Positions 24,638-38,400 of a stretch of DNA of 64,000 nt are shown in pieces; position 1 is the stretch's first letter, and each line of letters opens with the position of its first letter. The notes under the pieces are model-generated. The model saw nothing but the letters and a program-made list of their open reading frames with translations, was not told the DNA's origin and made no database searches. The DNA comes from Karalla daura (taxonomy: Eukaryota; Chordata; Actinopteri; Chaetodontiformes; Leiognathidae). Both the position numbers and the translations under genes were made by a program. The stretch covers positions 1,178,001-1,242,000 of the forward strand of contig JANZKI010000034.1 in NCBI GenBank assembly GCA_029224185.1, written 5' to 3'.

Positions 24638-27600
24638 ATGGGGGCTTATGGAAAGAAAAGGCTGCACTGGGCCTATGATGAGGCTCGTCGTTTAAATTTC
24701 ACAAGGCGCACGGGTTTATGGCCTGCCCCGCATGAGAGAGCAAAAATGTTCCTACAAAACTGGAAAAAAGAATTTGTCTGCTGCTTAGGGTGCGGCAGGG
24801 AGCAGCGTGAAAAGAGCGAAACGAGAGCTGATTTTTAAGCGATCCCGCATGTCGCACGGGGCTATGAAGGGATTGGACATGCCCAATGCTGAGGGGGCCC
24901 TTTCCCACTCTGCGAGTCTCCCGGGGACTGTGCCATCTGCTGGGGTGCATTGAAGCTGGACGCCTCATCACTTTCTATGACCACGTGAGCAGAGGAGACA
25001 TTGGAGCAGGTACCTGAGCACATGGTTGTCGAGAAATGGTGCTGCTGAAAAACCATACAACCTATCAGCGTGCAACTCGCTACACAAACACACCACAAGA
25101 TTCTTTAATTTTTGAAATGAAAATGATGTTTCAAAGTCAAAGTATGGCAACGTTGCGAATGTTTGTTTGTGGAGTTCTGTTTGTCCCATTCATTCTTATG
25201 GGAAAAAGCCAAATTGGCCAAGTGATAAACATTTGGCTCTATGGAGACTGCGCTTTCACCTATCTGGAATATGAGCTAACTGTCACGCCGTCGGGGACAG
25301 TCTCCAGAACGCCCTGACACGATTTGATGTGTGTAGTATGAGAACTGTGGCCACAGTCGCGAGGAGTAGTGTAATGTTTAACATTGATGGCAGTGGTGGG
25401 ACAATGAATGGGGGCTTATGGAAAGAAAAGGCTGCACTGGGCCTACGATGAGGCTCGTCGTTTAAATTTCACAAGGCGCACGGGTTTATGGCCTGCCCCG
25501 CATGAGAGAGCACCAATGTTCCTACAAAACTGGAAAAAAGAATTTGTCTGCTGCTTCGGGTGTGGCTGGGACCAGCGTGAAAAGAGCGAAACGAGAGCTG
25601 ATTTTTAAGCGATCCCGCATGTCGGCCCGGTGCTAAGAAGAGATTGGACATGCCCAATGCTGAGGGGGCCCTTTCCCACTCTGCGAGTCTCCCAGGGCCT
25701 GTGCCATCTGCTGGGGTGCATTGAAGCTGTACGCCTCATCACTTTGTATTACCATGTCAGCAGAGGAGACATTGGAGCAGGTACCTGAGCACATGGTCGT
25801 CGAGAAGAGGTGCTGCTGAAAAACCATACAACCTATTAGCGTGCAACTCGCTACACAAACACACCACAAGATTCTTCAATTTTTGAAATGAAAATGAAGT
25901 TTCAAAGTCAAAGTATGGCAACGTTGCGAATGTTTGTTTGTGGAGTTCTGTTTTTCCCATTCATTCTTATGGGAAAAAGCCAAATTGGCCAAGTGATAAA
26001 CATTTGGCTCTATGGAGACAACGCTTTCACCAATCTGGAGCATGAGCTAACTGTCAAGCCGTAGGGGACAGTCTCCAGAAGGCCCTGACACGATTTGGTG
26101 TGTGTACTATGAGAACTGTGGCCACAGTCGCGAGGAGTAGTGTAACGTTTAACATTAATGGCAGTGGTGGGACAATGAATGGGGGCTTATGGAGATAAAA
26201 GGCTGCACTGGGCCTACGATGAGGCTCGTCGTTTAAATTTCACAAGGCGCACGGGTTTATGGCCTGCCCCGCATGAGAGAGCACCAATGTTCCTACAAAA
26301 CTGGAAAAAAGAATTTGTCTGCTGCTTAGGGTGTGGCTGGGAGCAGCGTGAAAAGAGCGAAACGAGAGCTGATTTTTAAGCGATCCCGCATGTCGGCCCT
26401 GTGCAAAGAAGAGATTGGACATGCCCAATGCTGAGGGGGCCCTTTCAAACTCTGGGAGTCTCCCAGGGCCTGTGCCATCTGCTGGGGTGCATTGAAGCTG
26501 GACGCCTCATCACTTTGTATTACCATGTCAGCAGAGGAGACAATGGAGCAGGTACCTGAGCACATGGTCGTCGAGAAGAGGTTCTGCTGAAAAACCATAC
26601 AATCTATCAGCGTGCAACTCGCTACACAAACACACCACAAGATTCTTCAATTTTTGAAATGAAAATGAAGTTTCAAAGCCAAAGTATGGCAACGTTACGA
26701 ATGTTTGTTTGTGGAGTTCTGTTTTTCCCATTCATTCTTATGGGAAAGAGCCAAATTGGCCAAGTGATAAACATTTGGCTCTATGGAGACAACGCTTTCA
26801 CCAATCTGGAGCATGAGCTAACTGTCAAGCCGTAGGGGACAGTCTCCAGAATGCCCTGACACGATTTGGTGTGTGTAGTATGAGAACTGTGGCCACAGTC
26901 GCGAGGAGTAGTGTAACGTTTAACATTGATGGCAGTGGTGGGACAATGAATGGGGGCTTATGGAGATAAAAGGCTGCACTGGGCCTACGATGAGGCTCGT
27001 CGTTTAAATTTCACAAGGCGCACGGGTTTATGGCCTGCCCCGCATGAGAGAGCACCAATGTTCCTACAAAACTGGAAAAAAGAATTTGTCTGCTGCTCAG
27101 GGTGTGGCTGGGAGCAGCGTGAAAAGAGCGAAACGAGAGCTGATTTTTAAGCGATCCCGCATGTCGGCCCTGTGCAAAGAAGAGATTGGACATGCCCAAT
27201 GCTGACGGGGCCCTTTCAAACTCTGGGAGTCTCCCAGGGCCTGTGCCATCTGCTGGGGTGCATTGAAGCTGGACGCCTCATCACTTTGTATGACCATGTG
27301 AGCAGAGGAGACAATGGAGCAGGTACCTGAGCACATGGTTGTCGAGAAATGGTGCTGCTGAAAAACCATACAACCTATCAGCGTGCAACTCGCTACACAA
27401 ACACACCACAAGATTCTTCAATTTTTGAAATGAAAATGAAGTTTCAAAGTCAAAGTATGGCAACGTTGCGAATGTTTGTTTGTGGAGTTCTGTTTTTCCC
27501 ATTCATTCTTATGGGAAAAAGCCAAATTGGCCAAGTGATAAACATTTGGCTCTATGGAGACTGCGCTTTAACCTATCTGGAATACGAGCTCACTGTCACG

Positions 27601-30600
27601 CCGTAGGGGAGAGTCTCCAGAATGCCCTGACACGACTTGATGTGTGTAGTATGAGAACTGTGGCCACAGTCGCGAGGAGCAGTGTAATGTTTAACATTGA
27701 TGGCAGTGGTGGGACAATGAATGGGGGCTTATGGAAAGAAAAGGCTGCACTGGGCCTATGATGAGGCTCGTCGTTTAAATTTCACAAGGCGCACGGGTTT
27801 ATGGCCTTCCCCGCATGAGAGAGCAAAAATGTTCCTCCAAAACTGGAAAAAAGAATTTGTCTGCTGCTTAGGGTGAGGCTGGGAGCAGCGTGAAAAGAGC
27901 GAAACGAGAGCTGATTTTTAAGCGATCCCGCATGTCGGCCCTGTGCAAAGAAGAGATTGGACATGCCCAATGCTGAGGGGGCCCTTTCAAACTCTGGGAG
28001 TCTCCCAGGGCCTGTGCCATCTGCTGGGGTGCATTGAAGCTGGACGCCTCATCACTTTGTATTACCATGTCAGCAGAGGAGACATTGGAGCAGGTACCTG
28101 AGCACATGGTCGTCGAGAAGAGGTGCTGCTGAAAAACCATACAACCTATTAGCGTGCAACTCGCTACACAAACACACCACAAGATTCTTCAATTTTTGAA
28201 ATGAAAATGAAGTTTCAAAGTCAAAGTATTGCAACGTTGCGAATGTTTGTTTGTGGAGTTCTGTTTTTCCCATTCATTCTTATGGGAAAAAGCCAAATTG
28301 GCCAAGTGATAAACATTTGGCTCTATGGAGACAACGCTTTCACCAATCTGGAGCATGAGCTAACTGTCAAGCCGTAGGGGACAGTCTCCAGAAGGCCCTG
28401 ACACGATTTGGTGTGTGTAGTATGAGAACTGTGGCCACAGTCGCGAGGAGTAGTGTAACGTTTAACATTAATGGCAGTGGTGGGACAATGAATGGGGGCT
28501 TATGGAGAGAAAAGGCTGCACTGGGCCTACGATGAGGCTCGTCGTTTAAATTTCACAAGGCGCACGGGTTTATGGCCTGCCCCGCATGAGAGAGCACCAA
28601 TGTTCCTACAAAACTGGAAAAAAGAATTTGTCTGCTGCTTAGGGTGTGGCTGGGAGCAGCGTGAAAAGAGCGAAACGAGAGCTGATTTTTAAGCGATCCC
28701 GCATGTCGGCCCTGTGCAAAGAAGAGATTGGACATGCCCAATGCTGAGGGGGCCCTTTCAAACTCTGGGAGTCTCCCAGGGCCTGTGCCATCTGCTGGGG
28801 TGCATTGAAGCTGGACGCCTCATCCCTTTGTATTACCATGTCAGCAGAGGAGACAATGGAGCAGGTACCTGAGCACATGGTCGTCGAGAAGAGGTTCTGC
28901 TGAAAAACCATACAATCTATCAGCGTGCAACTCGCTACACAAACACACCACAAGATTCTTCAATTTTTGAAATGAAAATGAAGTTTCAAAGCCAAAGTAT
29001 GGCAACGTTACGAATGTTTGTTTGTGGAGTTCTGTTTTTCCCATTCATTCTTATGGGAAAGAGCCAAATTGGCCAAGTGATAAACATTTGGCTCTATGGA
29101 GACAACGCTTTCACCAATCTGGAGCATGAGCTAACTGTCAAGCCGTAGGGGACAGTCTCCAGAATGCCCTGACACGATTTGGTGTGTGTAGTATGAGAAC
29201 TGTGGCCACAGTCGCGAGGAGTAGTGTAACATTTAACATTGATGGCAGTGGTGGGACAATGAATGGGGGCTTATGGAGATAAAAGGCTGCACTGGGCCTA
29301 CGATGAGGCTCGTCGTTTAAATTTCACAAGGCGCACGGGTTTATGGCCTGCCCCGCATGAGAGAGCACCAATGTTCCTACAAAACTGGAAAAAAGAATTT
29401 GTCTGCTGCTCAGGGTGTGGCTGGGAGCAGCGTGAAAAGAGCGAAACGAGAGCTGATTTTTAAGCGATCCCGCATGTCGGCCCTGTGCAAAGAAGAGATT
29501 GGACATGCCCAATGCTGACGGGGCCCTTTCAAACTCTGGGAGTCTCCCAGGGCCTGTGCCATCTGCTGGGGTGCATTGAAGCTGGACGCCTCATCACTTT
29601 GTATTACCATGTCAGCAGAGGAGACAATGGAGCAGGTACCTGAGCACATGGTCGTCGAGAAGAGGTTCTGCTGAAAAACCATACAATCTATCAGCGTGCA
29701 ACTCGCTACACAAACACACCACAAGATTCTTCAATTTTTGAAATGAAAATGAAGTTTCAAAGCCAAAGTATGGCAACGTTGCGAATGTTTGTTTGTGGAG
29801 TTCTGTTTTTCCCATTCATTCTTATGGGAAAGAGCCTAATTGGCCAAGTGATAAACATTTGGCTCTATGGAGACTGCGCTTTCACCTATCTGGAATATGA
29901 GCTCACTGTCACGCCGTAGGGGACAGTCTCCAGAACGCCCTGACACGACTTGATGTGTGTAGTATGAGAACTGTGACACAGTCGCGAGGAGCAGTGTAAT
30001 GTTTAACATTGATGGCAGTGGTGGGACAATGAATGGGGGCTTATGGAAAGAAAAGGCTGCACTGGGCCTACGATGAGGCTCGTCGTTTAAATTTCACAAG
30101 GCGCACGGGTTTATGGCCTGCCCCGCATGAGAGAGCAAAAATGTTCCTACAAAACTGGAAAAAAGAATTTGTCTGCTGCTAAGGGTGAGGCTGGGAGCAG
30201 CGTGAAAAGAGCGAAACGAGAGCTGATTTTTAAGCGATCCCGCATGTCGGCCCTGTGCAAAGAAGAGATTGGACATGCCCAATGCTGACGGGGCCCTTTC
30301 AAACTCTGGGAGTCTCCCAGGGCCTGTGCCATCTGCTGGGGTGCATTGAAGCTGGACGCCTCATCACTTTGTATTACCATGTCAGCAGAGGAGACAATGG
30401 AGCAGGTACCTGAGCACATGGTCGTCGAGAAGAGGTTCTGCTGAAAAACCATACAATCTATCAGCGTGCAACTCGCTACACAAACACACCACAAGATTCT
30501 TCAATTTTTGAAATGAAAATGAAGTTTCAAAGCCAAAGTATGGCAACGTTACGAATGTTTGTTTGTGGAGTTCTGTTTTTCCCATTCATTCTTATGGGAA

Positions 30601-30803
30601 AGAGCCTGATTGGCCAAGTGATAAACATTTGGCTCTATGGAGACTGCGCTTTCACCTATCTGGAATATGAGCTCACTGTCACGCCGTAGGGGACAGTCTC
30701 CAGAACGCCCTGACACGACTTGATGTGTGTAGTATGAGAACTGTGGCCACAGTCGCGAGGAGCAGTGTAATGTTTAACATTGATGGCAGTGGTGGGACAA
30801 TGA
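24638..30803 (+). repeat. Central higher-order unit 5: B-A-C-D-F-C-D-E (8 monomers)
   Basis: Monomer starts are 24638 (B, 770 bp), 25408 (A), 26179 (C), 26950 (D), 27721 (F), 28492 (C), 29263 (D) and 30033 (E). The D-F-C-D-E part matches unit 3 from 17702 at an offset of 9,248 bp, including the hybrid F monomer and the 'gtgacacag' deletion at 29973. The B-A start instead matches unit 1 (6913, 7683) at 17,725 bp, sharing 'gctgggaccagcg' and 'gtgtgtactatgag'. The unit is therefore a join of two ancestries. The B copy has private 'gtgcggcaggg' in place of 'gtgaggctggg'. Compared with unit 3 it lacks one D-E pair. Confidence 0.84.
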
Positions 30804-33800
30804 ATGGGGGCTTATGGAAAGAAAAGGCTGCACTGGGCCTATGATGAGGCTCGTCGTTTAAATTTCACAAGGCGCACGGGTTTATGGCCTGCCCCGCATG
30901 AGAGAGCACCAATGTTCCTACAAAACTGGAAAAAAGAATTTGTCTGCTGCTTAGGGTGAGGCTGGGAGCAGCGTGAAAAGAGCGAAACGAGAGCTGATTT
31001 TAAGCGATCCCGCATGTCGCACGGGGCTATGAAGGGATTGGACATGCCCAATGCTGAGGGGGCCCTTTCCCACTCTGCGAGTCTCCCGGGGACTGTGCCA
31101 TCTGCTGGGGTGCATTGAAGCTGGACGCCTCATCACTTTCTATGACCACGTGAGCAGAGGAGACATTGGAGCAGGTACCTGAGCACATGGTTGTCGAGAA
31201 ATGGTGCTGCTGAAAAACCATACAACCTATCAGCGTGCAACTCGCTACACAAACACACCACAAGATTCTTTAATTTTTGAAATGAAAATGATGTTTCAAA
31301 GTCAAAGTATGGCAACGTTGCGAATGTTTGTTTGTGGAGTTCTGTTTGTCCCATTCATTCTTATGGGAAAAAGCCAAATTGGCCAAGTGATAAACATTTG
31401 GCTCTATGGAGACTGCGCTTTCACCTCTCTGGAATATGAGCTAACTGTCACGCCGTCGGGGACAGTCTCCAGAACGCCCTGACACGATTTGATGTGTGTA
31501 GTATGAGAACTGTGGCCACAGTCGCGAGGAGTAGTGTAATGTTTAACATTGATGGCAGTGGTGGGACAATGAATGGGGGCTTATGGAAAGAAAAGGCTGC
31601 ACTGGGCCTACGATGAGGCTCGTCGTTTAAATTTCACAAGGCGCACGGGTTTATGGCCTGCCCCGCATGAGAGAGCACCAATGTTCCTACAAAACTGGAA
31701 AAAAGAATTTGTCTGCTGCTTCGGGTGTGGCTGGGAGCAGCGTGAAAAGAGCGAAACGAGAGCTGATTTTTAAGCGATCCCGCATGTCGGCCCGGTGCTA
31801 AGAAGAGATTGGACATGCCCAATGCTGAGGGGGCCCTTTCCCACTCTGCGAGTCTCCCAGGGCCTGTGCCATCTGCTGGGGTGCATTGAAGCTGTACGCC
31901 TCATCACTTTGTATTACCATGTCAGCAGAGGAGACATTGGAGCAGGTACCTGAGCACATGGTCGTCGAGAAGAGGTGCTGCTGAAAAACCATACAACCTA
32001 TTAGCGTGCAACTCGCTACACAAACACACCACAAGATTCTTCAATTTTTGAAATGAAAATGAAGTTTCAAAGTCAAAGTATTGCAACGTTGCGAATGTTT
32101 GTTTGTGGAGTTCTGTTTTTCCCATTCATTCTTATGGGAAAAAGCCAAATTGGCCAAGTGATAAACATTTGGCTCTATGGAGACAACGCTTTCACCAATC
32201 TGGAGCATGAGCTAACTGTCAAGCCGTAGGGGACAGTCTCCAGAAGGCCCTGACACGATTTGGTGTGTGTAGTATGAGAACTGTGGCCACAGTCGCGAGG
32301 AGTAGTGTAACGTTTAACATTAATGGCAGTGGTGGGACAATGAATGGGGGCTTATGGAGATAAAAGGCTGCACTGGGCCTACGATGAGGCTCGTCGTTTA
32401 AATTTCACAAGGCGCACGGGTTTATGGCCTGCCCCGCATGAGAGAGCACCAATGTTCCTACAAAACTGGAAAAAAGAATTTGTCTGCTGCTTAGGGTGTG
32501 GCTGGGAGCAGCGTGAAAAGAGCGAAACGAGAGCTGATTTTTAAGCGATCCCGCATGTCGGCCCTGTGCAAAGAAGAGATTGGACATGCCCAATGCTGAG
32601 GGGGCCCTTTCAAACTCTGGGAGTCTCCCAGGGCCTGTGCCATCTGCTGGGGTGCATTGAAGCTGGACGCCTCATCACTTTGTATTACCATGTCAGCAGA
32701 GGAGACAATGGAGCAGGTACCTGAGCACATGGTCGTCGAGAAGAGGTTCTGCTGAAAAACCATACAATCTATCAGCGTGCAACTCGCTACACAAACACAC
32801 CACAAGATTCTTCAATTTTTGAAATGAAAATGAAGTTTCAAAGCCAAAGTATGGCAACGTTGCGAATGTTTGTTTGTGGAGTTCTGTTTTTCCCATTCAT
32901 TCTTATGGGAAAGAGCCTAATTGGCCAAGTGATAAACATTTGGCTCTATTAAGACTGCGCTTTCACCTATCTGGAATATGAGCTAACTGTCAAGCCGTAG
33001 GGGACAGTCTCCAGAATGCCCTGACACGATTTGGTGTGTGTAGTATGAGAACTGTGGCCACAGTCGCGAGGAGTAGTGTAACGTTTAACATTGATGGCAG
33101 TGGTGGGACAATGAATGGGGGCTTATGGAGATAAAAGGCTGCACTGGGCCTACGATGAGGCTCGTCGTTTAAATTTCACAAGGCGCACGGGTTTATGGCC
33201 TGCCCCGCATGAGAGAGCACCAATGTTCCTACAAAACTGGAAAAAAGAATTTGTCTGCTGCTCAGGGTGTGGCTGGGAGCAGCGTGAAAAGAGCGAAACG
33301 AGAGCTGATTTTTAAGCGATCCCGCATGTCGGCCCTGTGCAAAGAAGAGATTGGACATGCCCAATGCTGACGGGGCCCTTTCAAACTCTGGGAGTCTCCC
33401 AGGGCCTGTGCCATCTGCTGGGGTGCATTGAAGCTGGACGCCTCATCACTTTGTATTACCATGTCAGCAGAGGAGACAATGGAGCAGGTACCTGAGCACA
33501 TGGTCGTCGAGAAGAGGTTCTGCTGAAAAACCATACAATCTATCAGCGTGCAACTCGCTACACAAACACACCACAAGATTCTTCAATTTTTGAAATGAAA
33601 ATGAAGTTTCAAAGCCAAAGTATGGCAACGTTACGAATGTTTGTTTGTGGAGTTCTGTTTTTCCCATTCATTCTTATGGGAAAGAGCCTAATTGGCCAAG
33701 TGATAAACATTTGGCTCTATGGAGACTGCGCTTTCACCTATCTGGAATATGAGCTCAATGTCACGCCATAGGGGACAGTCTCCAGAACGCCCTGACACGA

Positions 33801-35426
33801 CTTGATGTGTGTAGTATGAGAACTGTGACACAGTCGCGAGGAGCAGTGTAATGTTTAACATTGATGGCAGTGGTGGGACAATGAATGGGGGCTTATGGAA
33901 AGAAAAGGCTGCACTGGGCCTACGATGAGGCTCGTCGTTTAAATTTCACAAGGCGCACGGGTTTATGGCCTGCCCCGCATGAGAGAGCAAAAATGTTCCT
34001 ACAAAACTGGAAAAAAGAATTTGTCTGCTGCTAAGGGTGAGGCTGGGAGCAGCGTGAAAAGAGCGAAACGAGAGCTGATTTTTAAGCGATCCCGCATGTC
34101 GGCCCTGTGCAAAGAAGAGATTGGACATGCCCAATGCTGACGGGGCCCTTTCAAACTCTGGGAGTCTCCCAGGGCCTGTGCCATCTGCTGGGGTGCATTG
34201 AAGCTGGACGCCTCATCACTTTGTATTACCATGTCAGCAGAGGAGACAATGGAGCAGGTACCTGAGCACATGGTCGTCGAGAAGAGGTTCTGCTGAAAAA
34301 CCATACAATCTATCAGCGTGCAACTCGCTACACAAACACACCACAAGATTCTTCAATTTTTGAAATGAAAATGAAGTTTCAAAGTCAAAGTATGGCAACG
34401 TTGCGAATGTTTGTTTGTGGAGTTCTGTTTTTCCCATTCATTCTTATGGGAAAGAGCCTAATTGGCCAAGTGATAAACATTTGGCTCTATGGAGACTGCG
34501 CTTTCACTTTTCTGGAATATGAGCTCACTGTCACGCCGTAGGGGACAGTCTCCAAAACGCCCTGACACGATTTGGTGTGTGTAGTATGAGAACTGTGGCC
34601 ACAGTCGCGAGGAGTAGTGTAACGTTTAACATTGATGGCAGTGGTGGGACAATGAATGGGGGCTTATGGAGAGAAAAGGCTGCACTGGGCCTACGATGAG
34701 GCTCGTCGTTTAAATTTCACAAGGCGCACGGGTTTATGGCCTACCCCGCATGAGAGAGCACCAATGTTCCTACAAAACTGGAAAAAAGAATTTGTCTGCT
34801 GCTTAGGGTGTGGCTGGGAGCAGTGTGAAAAGAGCGAAACGAGAGCTGATTTTTAAGCGATCCCGCATGTCGGCCCTGTGCTAAGAAGAGATTGGACATG
34901 CCCAATGCTGAGGGGGCCCTTTCCCACTCTGCGAGTCTCCCAGGGCCTGTGCCATCTGCTGGGGTGCATTGAAGCTGTACGCCTCATCACTTTGTATTAC
35001 CATGTCAGCAGAGGAGACATTGGAGCAGGTACCTGAGCACATGGTCGTCGAGAAGAGGTGCTGCTGAAAAACCATACAACCTATTAGCGTGCAACTCGCT
35101 ACACAAACACACCACAAGATTCTTCAATTTTTGAAATGAAAATGAAGTTTCAAAGTCAAAGTATTGCAACGTTGCGAATGTTTGTTTGTGGAGTTCTGTT
35201 TTTCCCATTCATTCTTATGGGAAAAAGCCAAATTGGCCAAGTGATAAACATTTGGCTCTATGGAGACTGCACTTTCACCTATCTGGAATATGAGCTCACT
35301 GTCACGCCGTAGGGGACAGTCTCCAGAACGCCCTGACACGACTTGATGTGTGTAGTATGAGAACTGTGGCCACAGTCGCGAGGAGCAGTGTAATGTTTAA
35401 CATTGATGGCAGTGGTGGGACAATGA
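30804..35426 (+). repeat. Central higher-order unit 6: B-A-C-D-E-H (6 monomers, 4,623 bp)
   Basis: Monomer starts are 30804 (B, 769 bp), 31573 (A), 32344 (C), 33115 (D), 33885 (E) and 34656 (H). B-A-C-D matches unit 7 at an offset of 4,623 bp. The E-H end matches 39278-40819 at 5,393 bp, with the shared rare variant 'gagctcaatg' at 33751 and 39144. The C copy has a private two-base change near 32950 ('ctctattaagactg' instead of 'ctctatggagactg') that destroys one arm of a 9-bp inverted repeat. The H monomer has 'ggcctaccccgc' and 'cagtgtgaa', as in the left domain and right domain, so a class shared with both flanks is embedded here. Confidence 0.84.
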
Positions 35427-38400
35427 ATGGGGGCTTATGGAAAGAAAAGGCTGCACTGGGCCTATGATGAGGCTCGTCGTTTAAATTTCACAAGGCGCAC
35501 GGGTTTATGGCCTGCCCCGCATGAGAGAGCACCAATGTTCCTACAAAACTGGAAAAAAGAATTTGTCTGCTGCTTAGGGTGAGGCTGGGAGCAGCGTGAA
35601 AAGAGCGAAACGAGAGCTGATTTTAAGCGATCCCGCATGTCGCACGGGGCTATGAAGGGATTGGACATGCCCAATGCTGAGGGGGCCCTTTCCCACTCTG
35701 CGAGTCTCCCGGGGACTGTGCCATCTGCTGGGGTGCATTGAAGCTGGACGCCTCATCACTTTCTATGACCACGTGAGCAGAGGAGACATTGGAGCAGGTA
35801 CCTGAGCACATGGTTGTCGAGAAATGGTGCTGCTGAAAAACCATACAACCTATCAGCGTGCAACTCGCTACACAAACACACCACAAGATTCTTTAATTTT
35901 TGAAATGAAAATGATGTTTCAAAGTCAAAGTATGGCAACGTTGCGAATGTTTGTTTGTGGAGTTCTGTTTGTCCCATTCATTCTTATGGGAAAAAGCCAA
36001 ATTGGCCAAGTGATAAACATTTGGCTCTATGGAGACTGCGCTTTCACCTCTCTGGAATATGAGCTAACTGTCACGCCGTCGGGGACAGTCTCCAGAACGC
36101 CCTGACACGATTTGATGTGTGTAGTATGAGAACTGTGGCCACAGTCGCGAGGAGTAGTGTAATGTTTAACATTGATGGCAGTGGTGGGACAATGAATGGG
36201 GGCTTATGGAAAGAAAAGGCTGCACTGGGCCTACGATGAGGCTCGTCGTTTAAATTTCACAAGGCGCACGGGTTTATGGCCTGCCCCGCATGAGAGAGCA
36301 CCAATGTTCCTACAAAACTGGAAAAAAGAATTTGTCTGCTGCTTCGGGTGTGGCTGGGAGCAGCGTGAAAAGAGCGAAACGAGAGCTGATTTTTAAGCGA
36401 TCCCGCATGTCGGCCCGGTGCTAAGAAGAGATTGGACATGCCCAATGCTGAGGGGGCCCTTTCCCACTCTGCGAGTCTCCCAGGGCCTGTGCCATCTGCT
36501 GGGGTGCATTGAAGCTGTACGCCTCATCACTTTGTATTACCATGTCAGCAGAGGAGACATTGGAGCAGGTACCTGAGCACATGGTCGTCGAGAAGAGGTG
36601 CTGCTGAAAAACCATACAACCTATTAGCGTGCAACTCGCTACACAAACACACCACAAGATTCTTCAATTTTTGAAATGAAAATGAAGTTTCAAAGTCAAA
36701 GTATTGCAACGTTGCGAATGTTTGTTTGTGGAGTTCTGTTTTTCCCATTCATTCTTATGGGAAAAAGCCAAATTGGCCAAGTGATAAACATTTGGCTCTA
36801 TGGAGACAACGCTTTCACCAATCTGGAGCATGAGCTAACTGTCAAGCCGTAGGGGACAGTCTCCAGAAGGCCCTGACACGATTTGGTGTGTGTAGTATGA
36901 GAACTGTGGCCACAGTCGCGAGGAGTAGTGTAACGTTTAACATTAATGGCAGTGGTGGGACAATGAATGGGGGCTTATGGAGATAAAAGGCTGCACTGGG
37001 CCTACGATGAGGCTCGTCGTTTAAATTTCACAAGGCGCACGGGTTTATGGCCTGCCCCGCATGAGAGAGCACCAATGTTCCTACAAAACTGGAAAAAAGA
37101 ATTTGTCTGCTGCTTAGGGTGTGGCTGGGAGCAGCGTGAAAAGAGCGAAACGAGAGCTGATTTTTAAGCGATCCCGCATGTCGGCCCTGTGCAAAGAAGA
37201 GATTGGACATGCCCAATGCTGAGGGGGCCCTTTCAAACTCTGGGAGTCTCCCAGGGCCTGTGCCATCTGCTGGGGTGCATTGAAGCTGGACGCCTCATCA
37301 CTTTGTATTACCATGTCAGCAGAGGAGACAATGGAGCAGGTACCTGAGCACATGGTCGTCGAGAAGAGGTTCTGCTGAAAAACCATACAATCTATCAGCG
37401 TGCAACTCGCTACACAAACACACCACAAGATTCTTCAATTTTTGAAATGAAAATGAAGTTTCAAAGCCAAAGTATGGCAACGTTGCGAATGTTTGTTTGT
37501 GGAGTTCTGTTTTTCCCATTCATTCTTATGGGAAAGAGCCTAATTGGCCAAGTGATAAACATTTGGCTCTATGGAGACTGCGCTTTCACCTATCTGGAAT
37601 ATGAGCTAACTGTCAAGCCGTAGGGGACAGTCTCCAGAATGCCCTGACACGATTTGGTGTGTGTAGTATGAGAACTGTGGCCACAGTCGCGAGGAGTAGT
37701 GTAACGTTTAACATTGATGGCAGTGGTGGGACAATGAATGGGGGCTTATGGAGATAAAAGGCTGCACTGGGCCTACGATGAGGCTCGTCGTTTAAATTTC
37801 ACAAGGCGCACGGGTTTATGGCCTGCCCCGCATGAGAGAGCACCAATGTTCCTACAAAACTGGAAAAAAGAATTTGTCTGCTGCTCAGGGTGTGGCTGGG
37901 AGCAGCGTGAAAAGAGCGAAACGAGAGCTGATTTTTAAGCGATCCCGCATGTCGGCCCTGTGCAAAGAAGAGATTGGACATGCCCAATGCTGACGGGGCC
38001 CTTTCAAACTCTGGGAGTCTCCCAGGGCCTGTGCCATCTGCTGGGGTGCATTGAAGCTTGACGCCTCATCACTTTGTATTACCATGTCAGCAGAGGAGAC
38101 AATGGAGCAGGTACCTGAGCACATGGTCGTCGAGAAGAGGTTCTGCTGAAAAACCATACAATCTATCAGCGTGCAACTCGCTACACAAACACACCACAAG
38201 ATTCTTCAATTTTTGAAATGAAAATGAAGTTTCAAAGCCAAAGTATGGCAACGTTACGAATGTTTGTTTGTGGAGTTCTGTTTTTCCCATTCATTCTTAT
38301 GGGAAAGAGCCTAATTGGCCAAGTGATAAACATTTGGCTCTATGGAGACTGCGCTTTCACCTATCTGGAATATGAGCTCACTGTCACGCCATAGGGGACA

